In this document: in pieces, positions 46,471 to 59,264 of the stretch
How positions within the stretch are numbered: the first letter of the stretch is position 1
Layout of the letters: each line of letters opens with the position of its first letter
Assembly: GCF_007655135.1 (NCBI RefSeq)
Contig: NC_045127.1
Location: 26,268,199-26,332,198 of the forward strand
Origin: Punica granatum
Lineage: Eukaryota > Streptophyta > Magnoliopsida > Myrtales > Lythraceae
DNA: 64,000 bases
Reading direction: 5' to 3'
Translations under genes and position numbers: made by a program
The notes under the pieces: generated by a model
Database searches by the model: none
Told to the model about the DNA's origin: nothing
Seen by the model: only the letters and a program-made list of their open reading frames with translations

Positions 46471-49400
46471 TGTCAGCACCCCATTTTGGCCCACCGGCTC
46501 CAATAGGGAGCACCACCGGTAACCTTAATCGCAGCCCGACAAGCTTAACAGAAGAACACCAAGCAGAAGCTCGGGCCACTATCCACGGTCGGGTCAATAG
46601 AGGCAAGCATGCAATTACGGGGCATGGATCACAGAAAATGGCAGGGACCACCAGAAAGGCCCAAGAGGGGCAGTCGTAAGAACAAACGAGCAACAAGCCC
46701 CAAAACAGCAAAAGTCGACACTATGGCACTATTCACCGCCGAATTACTGGAGCGTCAGAAGGTATCCAATATGGGACTCTAAAAATCCCTCTTGGTACCA
46801 AAATGACCGATGGCACCTCCAAGCACATTTTAGAAGTCTCCTGCTTAAGCCGGGGCACTCCCGAACATTTGCAGACGCCTTCCTAACGGGGCTCCCAGGA
46901 CGCCCGATCCACGAACAAATAAACGACACCCGAAAGCAAGTATGCATGCATCCAAGGGTCACTAGGACCAGGAAACAAGTTTCAGACTGCTTTTCGGAAC
47001 TCATCTTGGTCTCTCGAGTGGATCCCGACCCGAAAAAAAAGGGCATTTTCTACACAGAAACATAGCCAAAGACCCCTTTTAACAAATCGTCGGTGCACGT
47101 GATCCATGCCAATCAATCCTAGGGATCTCAAGAGCTTGGAAGATAAACCCCAATCGCATTGCATAATCCATTTAGGCTTCCCGAGTACCATTCCGGTAAT
47201 AAAAGGGCACCTTTCACGGGGAATCTTGTGCACAGAGCTCATTCGGGAAAATGTTGACGTCCGAGCTTTGCACCACCCACTCCCAACAACCCCCAGGGGC
47301 TAGGAAATCATTTCGGTTCAGACCAAGCAACTCATACCGATCTCTCGAGTGACGTTTCAATGGTCACGAACGCCTCCCGACAAGCCTTCGAGACTCATTT
47401 TTGACAAACGGAGATCACAGTGGTCTCCGAACACATCAGAACACTCGGGAAACACTGAGAAAGCCCCGTTTGCGGATTCCTAGGACGCCTCTAAATATCG
47501 ATCTCCAGCCGGGGCCAACAAGTAAACCGTTCTGCCCAAAGCACAAAGCATGCCGACACAAGCAATACAGCACGCAGAGGCACGAGCGAGCGACAGAAAT
47601 GGACAACTTCACTCCTATCATCCAAACGGAGCGAAACCGGCTTTCGAGTCCCCAGGACGCCCGAGCATTCACTCATACGAAGAATGTCAATATTAGGCTC
47701 ATTAAAACCGTATTCGCGCATACATCGATAATTCATCGTTCAAGCGAACCACGGAAATCCAATGCGCGATCAATCGAGTCCCGAGCTTCTTCCGGCTTTC
47801 TTCCTAATCAAGTGGGACCCTTGAGCTAGCCAAGCCGAGCCGAGCCGAGCCAAGCCGCGAGCCATAGCTCTCCTCTAATGACAAGCCAAATGAGCCTCAT
47901 CCACCCATTTTTCAAAATATCTCTTACACCCATCAACTCCACTCTTCCATCCATCAACTCCACTCTTCCATCCATCACTTCCCATCACCTTTCAAGACAA
48001 CTTCCCCTCCTTAATCCATCTTAAAAATTCGGATCCCCCTAACCCTCTTCTTAATTGTGCTTTGTTTTCACTAATTGAGCCATTAAAGCCACCTTTATAA
48101 GCCCATTGGGTCATTAACTTAATCACAACTCAACTTCCATCACCTCTCTAGCTTTCTCACTCTAGGAAACCCTCTCCAAGTCCTCTCAAACTTCAGCACT
48201 TTCCAGAATTCGCACAGCCCAAGCACAGCCCGGCTCCAAGGCCATTTTGCTCGAAAACTCAACCGTATTCCGGTGATCGCCGCCCAACCTGAACCAACTT
48301 CAACCAAACTTCATACCCCACATGTATTCAACCTCCTGAGTCCATTTCCGGTGTTAGTTTTGTGATTCAAAGCCTCCAGCATCTCGTTTCAGCCCAGTCC
48401 ATATTCGGGTACCTAGGGAGTTTCCCGGTTTCTAGGCGAGTTCTTCCTTCCAGACTTATCTGAGCCTCAAACAAACTTCATACCCCACATGTATTCGACC
48501 TCCCAAGTCCATTTGGAAGCTTCCAGCAGTCTGTTTTGCCCCTGTCCAGAATCGGGCTCCCTAGACGGTTTCACGGCTTCCCGGGCTTCCTCGACGCCAT
48601 TCCTTCCCACGAGCATGACGAGTCGTGCCATCACTTTCTAAGGGTTCCTCATGACCCTCACTCTCCCCAGTGACGAGGTGGTCGCGTGCCGAGAGCCGTT
48701 CAACCGAGCAAGACCTCATTTTCCCTTTTATTCTCCTTACTGAGTTTTTTGTGAACTTACCAGTTATTTCTTTGAGTTTCTGGCTTTTTTCGAGCTTTGG
48801 CACCCTATCAGCTCATCATAGACAATTCAAGCAGTCCCTTAGGAGTCAGAGGAACCCGAGCCAGCTTGGTACAACACCCGGAACCCCCTTTGCAGCCGTT
48901 TCAACCCAAACAGCCCAGTCGGGTCTATTCCTCTGGTTTTCTTTTTTGACTCGAACTTTGCAGGAACATACAGGTCATCTCGGGTTGAACCATGCTACGA
49001 GCCACCTATCACCATGATCCACAGTCAGTTAGGAGTCCAATGCCACCGACCTTGCATCAAAAGACCACCGGGAGCCATCTATAGAGCCTTTTCTTTATTG
49101 GGTGCCAGTCGGGTCTGTTTTGCCCCGTCTAGGTCAGTTTGTTTTTTACTGATCCGACTTTGCTTTTGATTTCCGAAAAATCTACGCTTGCAATATTCAC
49201 AAAACTAGCGTAGGCGTGATCCTCAGTCTCTTGGGAATCCAACGCAACCGACCTAGCACAAAAAGGCCACCCCAATCAACCGGTATAGCCCTAATAAGAC
49301 GGACTGCCAGTCGGGTCTGCCAGCCTACCCGACTTCACTGATTCGGGTCTGTTTGCTCCAGGGGGCAGAACGAACTTCCTGAACCCATTTTTTAGACTTT

Positions 49401-52400
49401 CCTCGGCTTTTCCCGCATCTCGGGGCTAGGTATAATCATTCCCGACTTAGAGAAGATAGGACTTTTACGTGTTCTTTGCGTTTGTGGGGCGATAAGGCGG
49501 TCCATGACCGATTCGTATGCAAGTTTATATTTTTATGTGTTTTTACATCGTATTATGCATGCCTTCACCGTATACAGTGCTAGCATGTCGGGAAATAGTT
49601 TTAATTAGAGTCGAGGAGACATTGCTGGCTCGGGCAAGCCAAAGGAGCCTCTCGGCCTCACCCCAAGGGAGGTGGCCGAGAGCCCCTCTTGGCTTCCTCG
49701 GGCCATGGATGACCTCCTTTCTCCGACTCAAGTCGTTTCCCAAGTTTTTACATTCTTCGCTTCCCATGACTCGGTGCCGTTTTATCGATTCCTCTAAATA
49801 TCGTGTTTGTGTTTGTTTGTATGTTTGATTGCGTTCCTAAAATCATGGCGGCACCGGCTATGTAAAAATGTACGTTGTCATCGTGTTTGATGTTTTATGT
49901 ATGCAAGAAACGGTCAAAACCGATTCTTGGAATTGATTGTAATCACAATTTTCATTTAATCGTTGGTTTCATGTTAATTCGTATGTTAGGTACGTTAATA
50001 TCGAAGAATTATTTCATTGATCCATAACAATTGAGGTTCGAGGTCTCAATCATTAAACCACTTCACAAATAGGAAACAGGACGTATCATTCGGTCAATTA
50101 AATCATTCGGCTCAAATAAAGTTGTACGAATCGGCTATCAATTTGTAAGCGTGTCGACGAATCATGAACCAATAGAAACGCCTTTCTCAAAACTCACAAT
50201 TTCAAAATACCGAGACGCGTAATATGAATAGAATCGAGGTCTAGGGTGGACTTGCGTACCTTGATTCGAATCCGAGCCCAATTTGAGGCGGTTCAAGTCG
50301 GAGAACACGAGTCTCCCTTAGACCCCTTCATGTCACGTGATCTCAATTTTTCACATTTCGCAAACCAAAGGGTATAATCATTGTTTCGTGATTCGCCGAC
50401 ATTTTAGGCGTTAAGGAGATCGAAACACCTTGATCTATGGGTAGGAATGGGCAGCCCGTTCGGGTATGAGTCTCATTCGCGTGGCCCGTTTTATCCACTT
50501 TCGGTGTTTCTGTCATCTTACCGTAGATTCAGTAACTAACGTTGTTATTTCCGGCACAAAACGCGTAAAACTGGACTAATCATTCACTTGGCTTATGCAA
50601 ACATTAGATAATGGCTAGGTGGAACACTAGGTTCCAAATCTAGAGTCAAAACACGAGTTTGACATATTCAGTGAAACCGTAGTGTCATTTACAAAACGAA
50701 GTCTTAAAATCAATTCACATGCATAGTTGACCTAGAACTGCATCCTAGCACATTCATCTATTTGCCTAGGGTAGGGAGATTGTCTGTCAATTAACCCCGG
50801 TTAATAATTGGCTAAATCACATAAACTTGGCATAATACACGACTTGTCTGTATTTTTTTGTTTTCATCTGTTTTATCAGTTTCTCTCAAGCTCTCTCACT
50901 CCGGGAGATCCTCTCAAGCCCTTAGAGCTCGACCATTTCCAGAAAAATTGCACAGCCCCATCTCAGCCCGGTTGTAAGGCCATTTCATCCAAAAACTCAA
51001 CCGGTTTCCAACGATCGCCACCCAACCCGAACCAAACTTGACAAACACCATATCCCGCATGTTTTCGACCCCCTAAGTCCATTTTCGAGCTTAGTTTTCA
51101 CATTTGAGGCCCCCAGCCTTATGATTCAGATCAGTACAAAAACAGACTCCTTAGAGCCTCACGGGTCCTAGCCGAGTCTTTCGAGCGTCTTCTCCTTCCC
51201 CACGACTTGGTGAGTTGTGCCATTACATTCCAAGGGTTCCTCGCGACCCTCACTCTCCCCCTTGACAAGGTGGTCGCGTGCCGAAAGTCGATCAACCGCG
51301 CACAACCTCCATTTCACTCTTTTCTTATCTCCGGGTTGTCACAGTTTTTACCGCTTTTCTTTTATCATTTTCGGGTTTGTTCAGGCCTTTGCACGTCCAA
51401 AGCTTGTCACAGCCACCTTAAGCAATCCTTTGGGAGTTAAGAGGACCCGTGCTGACTTTGTGCAACCATCTCGAGCCTCCCGTGCAAGCTAATCTTTCCT
51501 GGATGCCCATTGTTCCCTTCTTAGACAGCTTCTGTGCAACTGAGTCTTCCGACTATCAAGCCGCTTCCCCAACTCTTTCCTCACATCTCGAGGCTAGGTA
51601 TAATCCCTTTACGACTTAGAGGAGTATGTCTTTTAGTTTTATAGGCTTGTGGGGTGATAAGGTGGTCTTAACCGATTTATATGCAAGTTTACGTTTTATG
51701 TGTTTTCACTTATTTTTATCCCATTTATCATGTTCATATGTCATTGTTACACATGTATCATGGCTGGAAACAACCAAAGTCGAGGTGGAAGAGACCGCTA
51801 TGGCAAGGTTGAGCCATGGAAGCCCATGATTGGATCCCATTGGAGGGAGCCGTGAGCTTCCCTAGCTCACCCAAGGTCATGATGGCCTCTCCTTCCCCGA
51901 GTATAGTCGTTTCCCAGGTTTATGTTTCCATCATTGCGTTGCATGATAGTATGACGGGAATAAACGATTTTGGTGTCAAGGAAACGAGCATGGCTCGGGA
52001 AAGCCAAATGAGGCTCTTGGTTAACTCCTCAAGAGAGTTGGCCGAGACCTCTTGTGGATTAACCAAGCCTCAAATGGTTTCCTCCGCCCCGAAATAAGTC
52101 GGTTCTCATGTTTTCATGTTTTGTCATTGCATGAGCGGATGTCGTTTTATTGATTCCCTTAAATATCGTGTTTGTGTTTGTGTTGTGTGTTTGTTTGTGT
52201 TTCCATGATCATGGCAAAATTGGCTTTGCAAAATGTGTGTCATCGTCGTGCTCGATGTCTTATGCATGCAAGAAATGGCGGAAACCAATATGGGAGACCA
52301 TCCATGACCCAAGCTGGGTCAAGGGGACTCTCGGCCCTCCTCCTTAGAAAGTGGCCGAATGACCCTTGACGTCCCTTGGGTCTAGGATGGCCTCTTCTAT

Positions 52401-54484
52401 TGCTTTAAAACTGGTTCTTGGATTTGATTGTAATTGCAACTTTTGTTTAGTCATTAATTACGCGTTAGTTTGTATGTTAGGCGCGTTAACTCCGAACAAT
52501 CGCTCCATTACCCCACAACATTTGAGATTCAAGGCCACAACCACTGAATAATTCCACATACGGGAAACGGAACATATCACTCGGCTAAGTAAACAATTTG
52601 GCTTTAAACAAATTGGACAAACCGGCTATCAATTGGTAATCGCATCGACGAATCATGAAACGACAGAAATGCCTTTTTAAATCTACAATTTCCATGTACC
52701 GAGACACGTAACATGAGTAGAATCAATGTCCAGGGTGGACTTGCGCATCTTGACTCGAGTCTAGGCCCGATTTGAGGCGGCTCAAGGCGAGGTATGCGAG
52801 TCTTCTTTAGACCTCCTCGTGTCGCGCAATTTCGATTTTATGCGAACACTTTACACATTTTGCAAACCAAGGGCATAACCGTTGCTTTGTGATTCGCCAA
52901 TATTCTAGGCGTTAAGGGGATCGAAACACCTTGATCTATGGTTAGGAAAGGGCAGCCCATTCGGGTGCGAGTCTTATTTGCATGATTCGTTTCATCCACT
53001 TTCGGTGTTTCTGTCATCTTACCGTAGATTCGGTAGTTAGCGCTGTTATCTCTGCCACGAAACATGTATAACCAAACTAACCACTCACTTGACTTAATCA
53101 AACATTAGATAATGGTTAGGTGGAACTCTAGGTTCCAAATCTAGAGTCAGAACACGAGTTTGACATATTCAGTGAAACCGCAGTGTCATTTACGAAACAA
53201 AGTTTTAAAATCAACTCACACATGTAGATTGCCTAGCACCGCATCCTAGCATGTTCTTCTACTTGCATAGGTTAGATAAACTGTTTGCCAATTAACCTCG
53301 GTTAATAACTGATTAAATAACGTAAATTCGGTCTAATACACAACTTGTCTATATTTGTCTGTATTTATCAGTTTTTGTCTGCTTTCATATGTTTCTATCA
53401 GTTTTCTGCTATTACTTGCTGATTTGTTGCGGTTCGAACCCGAACCCCTAGGTCACGTCTATTACGGGGTCCTATACCCTAAACCATCAACCATGGGGTC
53501 CAATGCCCTATGTACACCGAGCGCCCGTTACCCGAGTGCGGAATGGGGTCTAGCCCTGATTCACTATCTCGCTTCGAGTAAGGTCTATGTGGAAGACGAC
53601 TCGGATCAGGTGTGTGAATCGCGATTAGACATCATTCGGGAGCTTGAATGGTCCAACGATTATCATGAGAATTGATTAATCCTCTTGACTATCGTTGATC
53701 CGGTCGAACCCGAACCTCGGCTCTTCGAGCCCGCGTTACCTTAATTTACTTATCGGTCATTCAAAATTTCACGTTGAGCCGGAGTGGAATATTGGCCCGA
53801 TGTAAGCTGATCGGGGTCCATTTACTTTATTCAGTTGTATTTTGTAAATTATTCGAGTGTACATTGCGAGGATTTTATTTGTATATTTAGTTATTCATTT
53901 GTAAGGATCCTCGGTCGACGAGCAAGAGGTCCAAGTGTTGAACCGGTCAAGTCGGTCTATTGTTACCTAGAGATGAGTAAGCCAAAATACTCGCGGTCTC
54001 GGTTCACGCAGGGAGTCGACCGCCATGGTCTGACGAATTGTAAACGCTAGGATAGTGAAACGATTCCTCGACACGCAAGCCTACTTCTCTTTCGGGTTCT
54101 TGGCCCAACTTGATCAATTCATCGACTTTACGGAGTCAAAACGGGCGAGTCAAGTGCAACCTTAATTCACTTGGTAAATAAAAAAACGGTAAGCCTAGCA
54201 AGCTAGAGTACCGAAAGGGCGTGCTGGATTTAGGCCCGCACGTAACAGAATCCCCGATCTCGAAATTTCCGGTTCCACAAAGACCATTGCCTTACAATTA
54301 GGTGTGCCTCGTACCCCTAAACTCAGGTAACTTACCAGCCCTCGATCTCCGGGTCGTAAAATGGTAGGCGACGACTCATTCGCACGTGCGTCCATCGCGC
54401 GTTCCTGGGAATGTGGACACTCCCAAGCGCATTGCATAGGCACGCTCATGCGGGCCCTAACGAGAGCAAATTCGAGTCCACACA
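46471..54484 (+). mobile_element. 5' LTR of element F (8.0 kb, with internal duplication)
   Basis: It starts TGTCAGCACCCCATTTTGG and ends GTCCACACA, three bases before a PBS. This is unusually long. The first 1.7 kb are U3-like and match E, H and 1-1082. The middle contains two large tandem copies of the same LTR segment (about 48149-50870 and 50880-53370). The end matches the other LTRs (53400-54484), with two hairpin repeats at 53466 and 53495. A TATA-like 'ctttataag' lies near 48090. No gene is supported inside it. Confidence 0.85.
48149..53370 (+). repeat. about 2.6-kb tandem duplication within the F LTR
   Basis: Copy 1 (48149 to about 50870) and copy 2 (about 50880-53370) start with 'tctctagctttctcactc' and 'tctctcaagctctctcact' and run in parallel. 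Shared landmarks are 'agcccggctccaaggcc', 'tttccggtgatcgcc' and 'gacgaggtggtcgcgtgccg' (48672, 51264), 'cgaggctaggtataatc', 'agatcgaaacaccttgatc' and 'actaggttccaaatctagag'. The copies differ by many substitutions and small indels, so the duplication is old or joins two different LTRs. Copy 2 also has a further local repeat (51740-51830 against 51940-52070). Confidence 0.85.
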
Positions 54485-54487
54485 GCT

Positions 54488-54505
54488 TGGCAGCTCCACT
54501 GGGGA
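54488..54505 (+). other. primer-binding site, tRNA-Arg type (element F)
   Basis: TGGCAGCTCCACTGGGGA lies three bases after the LTR end. Compared with the site in A, the GA at positions 5-6 is AG; the rest matches the tRNA-Arg 3' end better than A or E (CCACTGGGGA). It is followed by 'catcttagagggttcgggctcgatcc' as in A. Confidence 0.87.
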
Positions 54506-55087
54506 CATCTTAGAGGGTTCGGGCTCGATCCAATTGTTTGCTTGCTTGCTTATTGCTCTATTTACCGCTTTCATTTAAATTTCGCACTTTATCTCGACAT
54601 TTACATACTCGCTTGCATTATGCATCACTTTAGAAACGTATAAGTACCACGTTCGAAATCCCACGGGCGAACAATAGGAAACTAGGTTTAGAAAGAGGTT
54701 CCGAGTAAGGGAACGAATCGAGTTGGCTCTGCCATCGAACCGGCCCCAACGATCCTCGCTCGGTTTCGGGGAAGTGATTACCCCTTGATCAGGAGCCCCC
54801 ATCCCTAAGCTGGTTTTTCCCTATAGCACTGAAACACTGCATAAATAGGGACCGTCATGCTGGACCAAATTTGACCTCCATACCGACAACCGACCCCAAA
54901 GTCGAGTCCTTGAGTCGGCCCTTAGTTATTTTCTTAGGTGGGCCTTTTCTGTTTTTGAGAGCGACGTAAGATGTAAAACAATTATAGTTTCGTTTCCCGC
55001 ATTTGCATGCATGGTTTGCGAAACCTAGGATATTGCTTCGATTTGATTTTAGACATTGAATCAACGGTCTTTCCCATCTAGGTAAGG

Positions 55088-56581
55088 ATGGCCTACCCAA
55101 CTGTCTGCCACAGGCTTGACTACATCGACCCACGAGGTCAACAAATCGCCCGCATTTGGAGCACTTTTCGCCTGGTCGACCGCGCTTTCATCCGCCTTAT
55201 CATGGGGGATCTACCGTCACTTGTTGAATGCCCCATCGATTAGGCCTTCCTCAGGGATGCCATAGCATTTTGGGACCCCCAGCACACCGTGTTCAACTTC
55301 CAAAGGACCGATCTGACCCCCACCGTTGAAGAATACACAACCCTCATACAGAGACCGATGCCTACTCGACACCTCGTAATGCCCAACCAATGGTCATCAG
55401 TATCAGGACAGCTCTCTATTCTCTTAGGCATCAGCACCACGGTGATTGACCATGAGCTCCAAAATTGGTGGGAACACAGTGATAGGACCCTATGGCTCGA
55501 GAACTAGACCTACATCCGCGAGCTCCGCATCACCATAGACACCTACCAACGTGACGCTTGCCATGGATTCCTCCTCATCTTCGAGACCCTCATGTTCCCT
55601 AGCGCTCCGACTCTCATAGACGAGGCATTTGCCCACGTCGTCCTCTAGGTGGTAGGAGGCCATTGTTACATGAAAGCCCTCGTGGCCGAGACCGTAAGGT
55701 CTCTTGATTATGTACAGGCGAGTCGACGCGGTAGAATGAGGGGATCTCCGCACCTCTTGCAGATATGGCTCCTTGTGCACATCCGACCATTTTGCTCATC
55801 CCACCCGTTTTCGTATATTACCGACGATCGCTCCCTTATCATGCGCTTACTCCACGTGTTTAGACTCGCCAAGCGTAACGTTTTCGATTGGAGGCAGTTC
55901 ATGGAGGAACTCATGCCTGAACGATTCTTGTAGGCCGCTCGCTTGAATCTCGGCGATCCCATGGCCGTCGAATGTTCGGCAATCGTCGGGCTTCCCCTCA
56001 TCAGCCACTTGGGATGCACTCTTGTCTTCCCCAGCCGAGTGATCAGACAACTCGGTGGTTTATGGGACATCCCCGCCAACGCGGACCGCTCAGCATACCG
56101 GCTCACATGGGCAGAAGTTTCACCTTCAACTACAGGGAGATTCATACGGGTTCATGAGGTTCGATGGATGTGGGAAACTCGCCTCACGCAGGACCTCTAC
56201 TTCCCGGAGTTCCCCACCGACAAGGAGCGAGCTTTCTCCGCCACTTTAGCATATGTGGCCCAATTCTACCCACGGGGTTTTGAGCCCGCTCATCCGTCTC
56301 GAGTGCCCTCGACTCCCCAGGCACCTCTAGCAGCCATCCCACAGGCCGAGAGCTCCGCACAAGCGGCCATGCGCACGAAACTGCAAACCATCAGGAAGGA
56401 GCGAGACCAACTCCGCCTCCAGCTAGTCGATAGCCGAGCGGAGCTCACAGATCAGAGGGAGCTACAGCGGGAATTAGGTCAGGCACGTGCACACGAGGAG
56501 AGCCTGAACAGAGAGATAGCATGTTTGAGCGCCACACTAGACCAAGTGCGGGCCGAGATGCGGAAGGTCTCCCATCCCTAG
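55088..56581 (+). pseudogene. DUF7745-like retrotransposon ORF (element F), 498 codons with 4 stops
   Basis: This is the best-kept copy of the upstream ORF: 498 codons in one frame with four in-frame TAG stops (55241, 55505, 55646, 55931) and no frameshift seen. N-terminal part: RIWSTFRLVDRAFIRLIMGD, FWDPQHTVFNFQRTDLTPTV, then EEYTTLIQRPM. Middle: QLSILLGISTTVIDHELQ, YQRDACHGFLLIF, VGGHCYMKALVAETVRSLDY. Then HPFSYITDDRSLIMRL, LISHLGCTLVFPSRVIRQLG and LYFPEFPTDKERAFSATLAY. The C-terminal 80 codons form a coiled coil (IRKERDQLRLQLVDSRAELT and after). No catalytic motif is recognised. A splice-donor-like AG|GTAAGG directly precedes the start codon. The order ORF1-gag-protease resembles Ogre, whose ORF1 also has no known function. 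Confidence 0.88.
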
Positions 56582-56907
56582 GTCTAGCTCATTGGAAGCG
56601 TCTTCGCCCCGCTCGAGCCTACGTGACTCTCACTCAGCTAACAGGCACGGAAGACTATAGATTCGATGTCTAGTTTCCTTTAAAATTGTGCTTTGCTATC
56701 TTTTGTAAACTCGAAAACATAATCGAATCAAGCAATGGCATTAGTATTTTGAAAATTCATGCATCTTATACATCTCATCCTCTTGTTTATTATTTCGCAT
56801 TTTTCTCCCGAAATAATCAATGTCACATGCATACTTACACACTTGTGGAATCTAGGTGCTAATCACTGGCAACACCGCATCGATACCCCACCCGCCTACG
56901 CGTAAGG
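56582..56907 (+). other. spacer between the DUF7745-like ORF and gag (element F)
   Basis: This A/T-rich, non-coding spacer of 326 bp contains 'caagcaatggcattagtatt' plus 'ttgaaaattcatgcat', shared with E (44975-45030) and with A (20895-20930). It ends with 'ggaatctaggtgctaatc' and 'gcgtaaggatgg' before the gag start. Conservation in A, which lacks both ORFs, shows how A arose. It may hold a splice acceptor or a translation signal for gag; neither can be proven here. Confidence 0.6.
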
Positions 56908-59150
56908 ATGGCATAAGAGAATCAAACCGGTATCCCCGAAAAAATTAATCTGCAAGCGTTAGTTCCTGCTTAACCGCCAACAAGCCAAGCGACACCACCA
57001 CCGAGCCCTGCAGTAAAACTACCAGCCTATTCAGGGGCACCCTCGGCGTTCCTCTCGTCGCCGACTTCGATGGGTGCGCCCCCATTACACTTGGGGTTCC
57101 CGCCACCATCGTTGGTATATGCACCGCCTCCACCGACAGTTCAAGCACCACCACACCCCCACGATGTCTATCATATGATCGCCATCGAGGGCAACGTCAC
57201 TACTCTGCAAGGCACGGTCGACCTAATGGAAGCCAACATGGCCGAGATGATGGCCTTACTTCAAGACCCGAACCGCGCATCCTCTAGTTCCACACTGCCT
57301 CTCGCGCACGGGTCAACGGTCGATCCCACTCCCTGGGTCCCGCCGAACCTTGCTCCAGAAACCGATATTGCCACTGGCCCTGCACCGACGGTCATTCCGG
57401 CGCTCACTCCTCATTCTTCACACGTGTCGGCGGTCCACCCGGTCGACTTCTTCCAACCTTAGTCCACCATTCCAGCAGCTGTCTCACTTTCACCCATGAT
57501 GATTCTCGCGCCGAACTCGACTATGTTTGCACCACCTCCCATGTTTGTTCCGGCGTTGGCCACTATGTACACGGTCCTTCTGCTAATGGGCTTCCCGGCA
57601 CCTAGCGCCCCTGCTCCTGCTCACGCAACTGAGCCTTCCCCTTACCAAGCTCCACAACCCCACATCGGCTCCCCTACCAAGCTCCACCTCCCATAAATAT
57701 CACTTTCCTTGAACTGGGCACTTCAACCCATACGGCCCCGTAGCTCCACCCACAAATTTCCTCCTCGAGACGGAGACCGAGCATAAGAGGAGAATAAAGA
57801 AGATGGAGGAGACTATTAGGGCCCTCCAGGCTAGCGATCCCCGACATAGCACTAGCTATCTAGAGTCGACTCTCTTCCCGGGGATGCAGCTACCTCGGAA
57901 AGGTCAAAGTGCCCGAATTCCAAAGCTACGATGGAACTAAAGACCCGTGGCACCACCTCCGCCACTACCACGGAAAGATGCTCCAATATTGGGACTACGA
58001 ACAGTTCGTTATCACCACTTTCCAGGAGAGTCTATTGGGGCGGTCCCCCTACTGCTTCATGTCTTTCCAAGCGGAAGACATCCCATCCTGGGCCAAACTA
58101 TCCAAGAAGTTCGTCGAACAGTATCAATACAATATGGAGATGCCTATATCTTTCCTCGAGCTGAGTACAATGGAAATGGCGGAGGACTAGAAGTTCAAGC
58201 AGTACACCACGAATTGGTGTTCGGAAGCAGCAAAGCACTTTCCCCCAATCTGCGAGGTGCAACAAATACAGATGTTCCATGGGACACTCAAAGGAGCCTA
58301 CTACTCCCATCTTATGGGGTACAAGTCCTCCTTTTCGAAGATGATTATGGCCGGGAAATAAGTAGATCTGGGCATCAAGCTCTGGAGAATAGAGGGCCCA
58401 GCTAAGAAGAAAGAGAGGGAGTCCTCGAGGAAGACTGCTGTAGCGGCGTCACCTGCCGGCAATAGGAGGGGCAAGGAGACCGCTGTTAATGTCGGTAATC
58501 CGGGGCATCAGACGCCGCAGCAATACTCGGTGAACTTCACGACCGCACCCCCTGCCGCTCCCGCATATGCTCCACCGCCCACACAATATCAACCATAACA
58601 CCCCCTTCAACCGGTTTATTATTCGGCTCCGCCGGCTCTACTTCCACCACCGGCCCTACAGCAAATCGTCCACTATTACACCCTACTCCTCTTTCGACCC
58701 AATAGTACGGGTCCCCGACTTTGAGAACTCCTCAGCCGATGCAGCGAGCTCCAGCCCTGCAGGGTCAGCAGGGCGGTGCGACATAATCCCAACAACGCAG
58801 ACAATTCACATCCCTGCCGGTCCCGCTCTCCCACATATACCAACAACTTCTCTTGGGCAACAAAATTCGACCAGTGGCACCAAGCCCTAATTTCGACCAA
58901 ACCAACCAGGACCCGAGCTGTCGCTGCGAATACCACATGGGTTCCTCCGGTCACGCCTTGGACAACTGCTGGAGATTGAGGGAGAAGGTCCGGGAGGTGA
59001 TCGACGCAAAGCAACTTTCGTTCAATGGTGTCAGGCCCCCGAACTTGCAAACCAATCGTCTCCCTGATCACGGGTCGGGCTCGGGATCCACTATCAATAT
59101 GATTAGTATTTGTGCTATAGGGGAAGACGAAAGCAAGTAGGAGAATCCCA
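56908..59150 (+). pseudogene. gag: gag pseudogene (element F)
   Basis: Reading starts at ATG 56908 and is broken by stops at 56914, 56971, 57460 and 57694, then by frameshifts. Parts in order: a proline-rich start (YAPPPPTVQAPPHPHD); a helical segment IEGNVTTLQGTVDLMEANMA (about 57185); a proline/alanine linker; the capsid core VPEFQSYDGTKDPWHHLRHY (57905 onward), with DYEQFVITTFQESL, SFQAEDIPSWAKLSKKFVEQ, then EAAKHFPPICEVQQIQMFHG; a basic and proline-rich segment (58400-58600); and, in another frame, a knuckle-like motif CEYHMGSSGHALDNC (about 58921-58965, pattern CX2HX5HX4C), followed by KQLSFNGVRPPNLQTNRLPD and STINMISICAIGEDESK. Gag packages the element RNA; this copy cannot. Confidence 0.88.
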
Positions 59151-59264
59151 TTCCTTTTGTAATTGAGTATGTTCCGGGGGAAACCGCTGTAGGGTTCACG
59201 GGATCCAACGCCGTTCATAATAGAAGTCCCTGCTCGGGAGCCGTACCAGGATAGGAAGGTCCCG

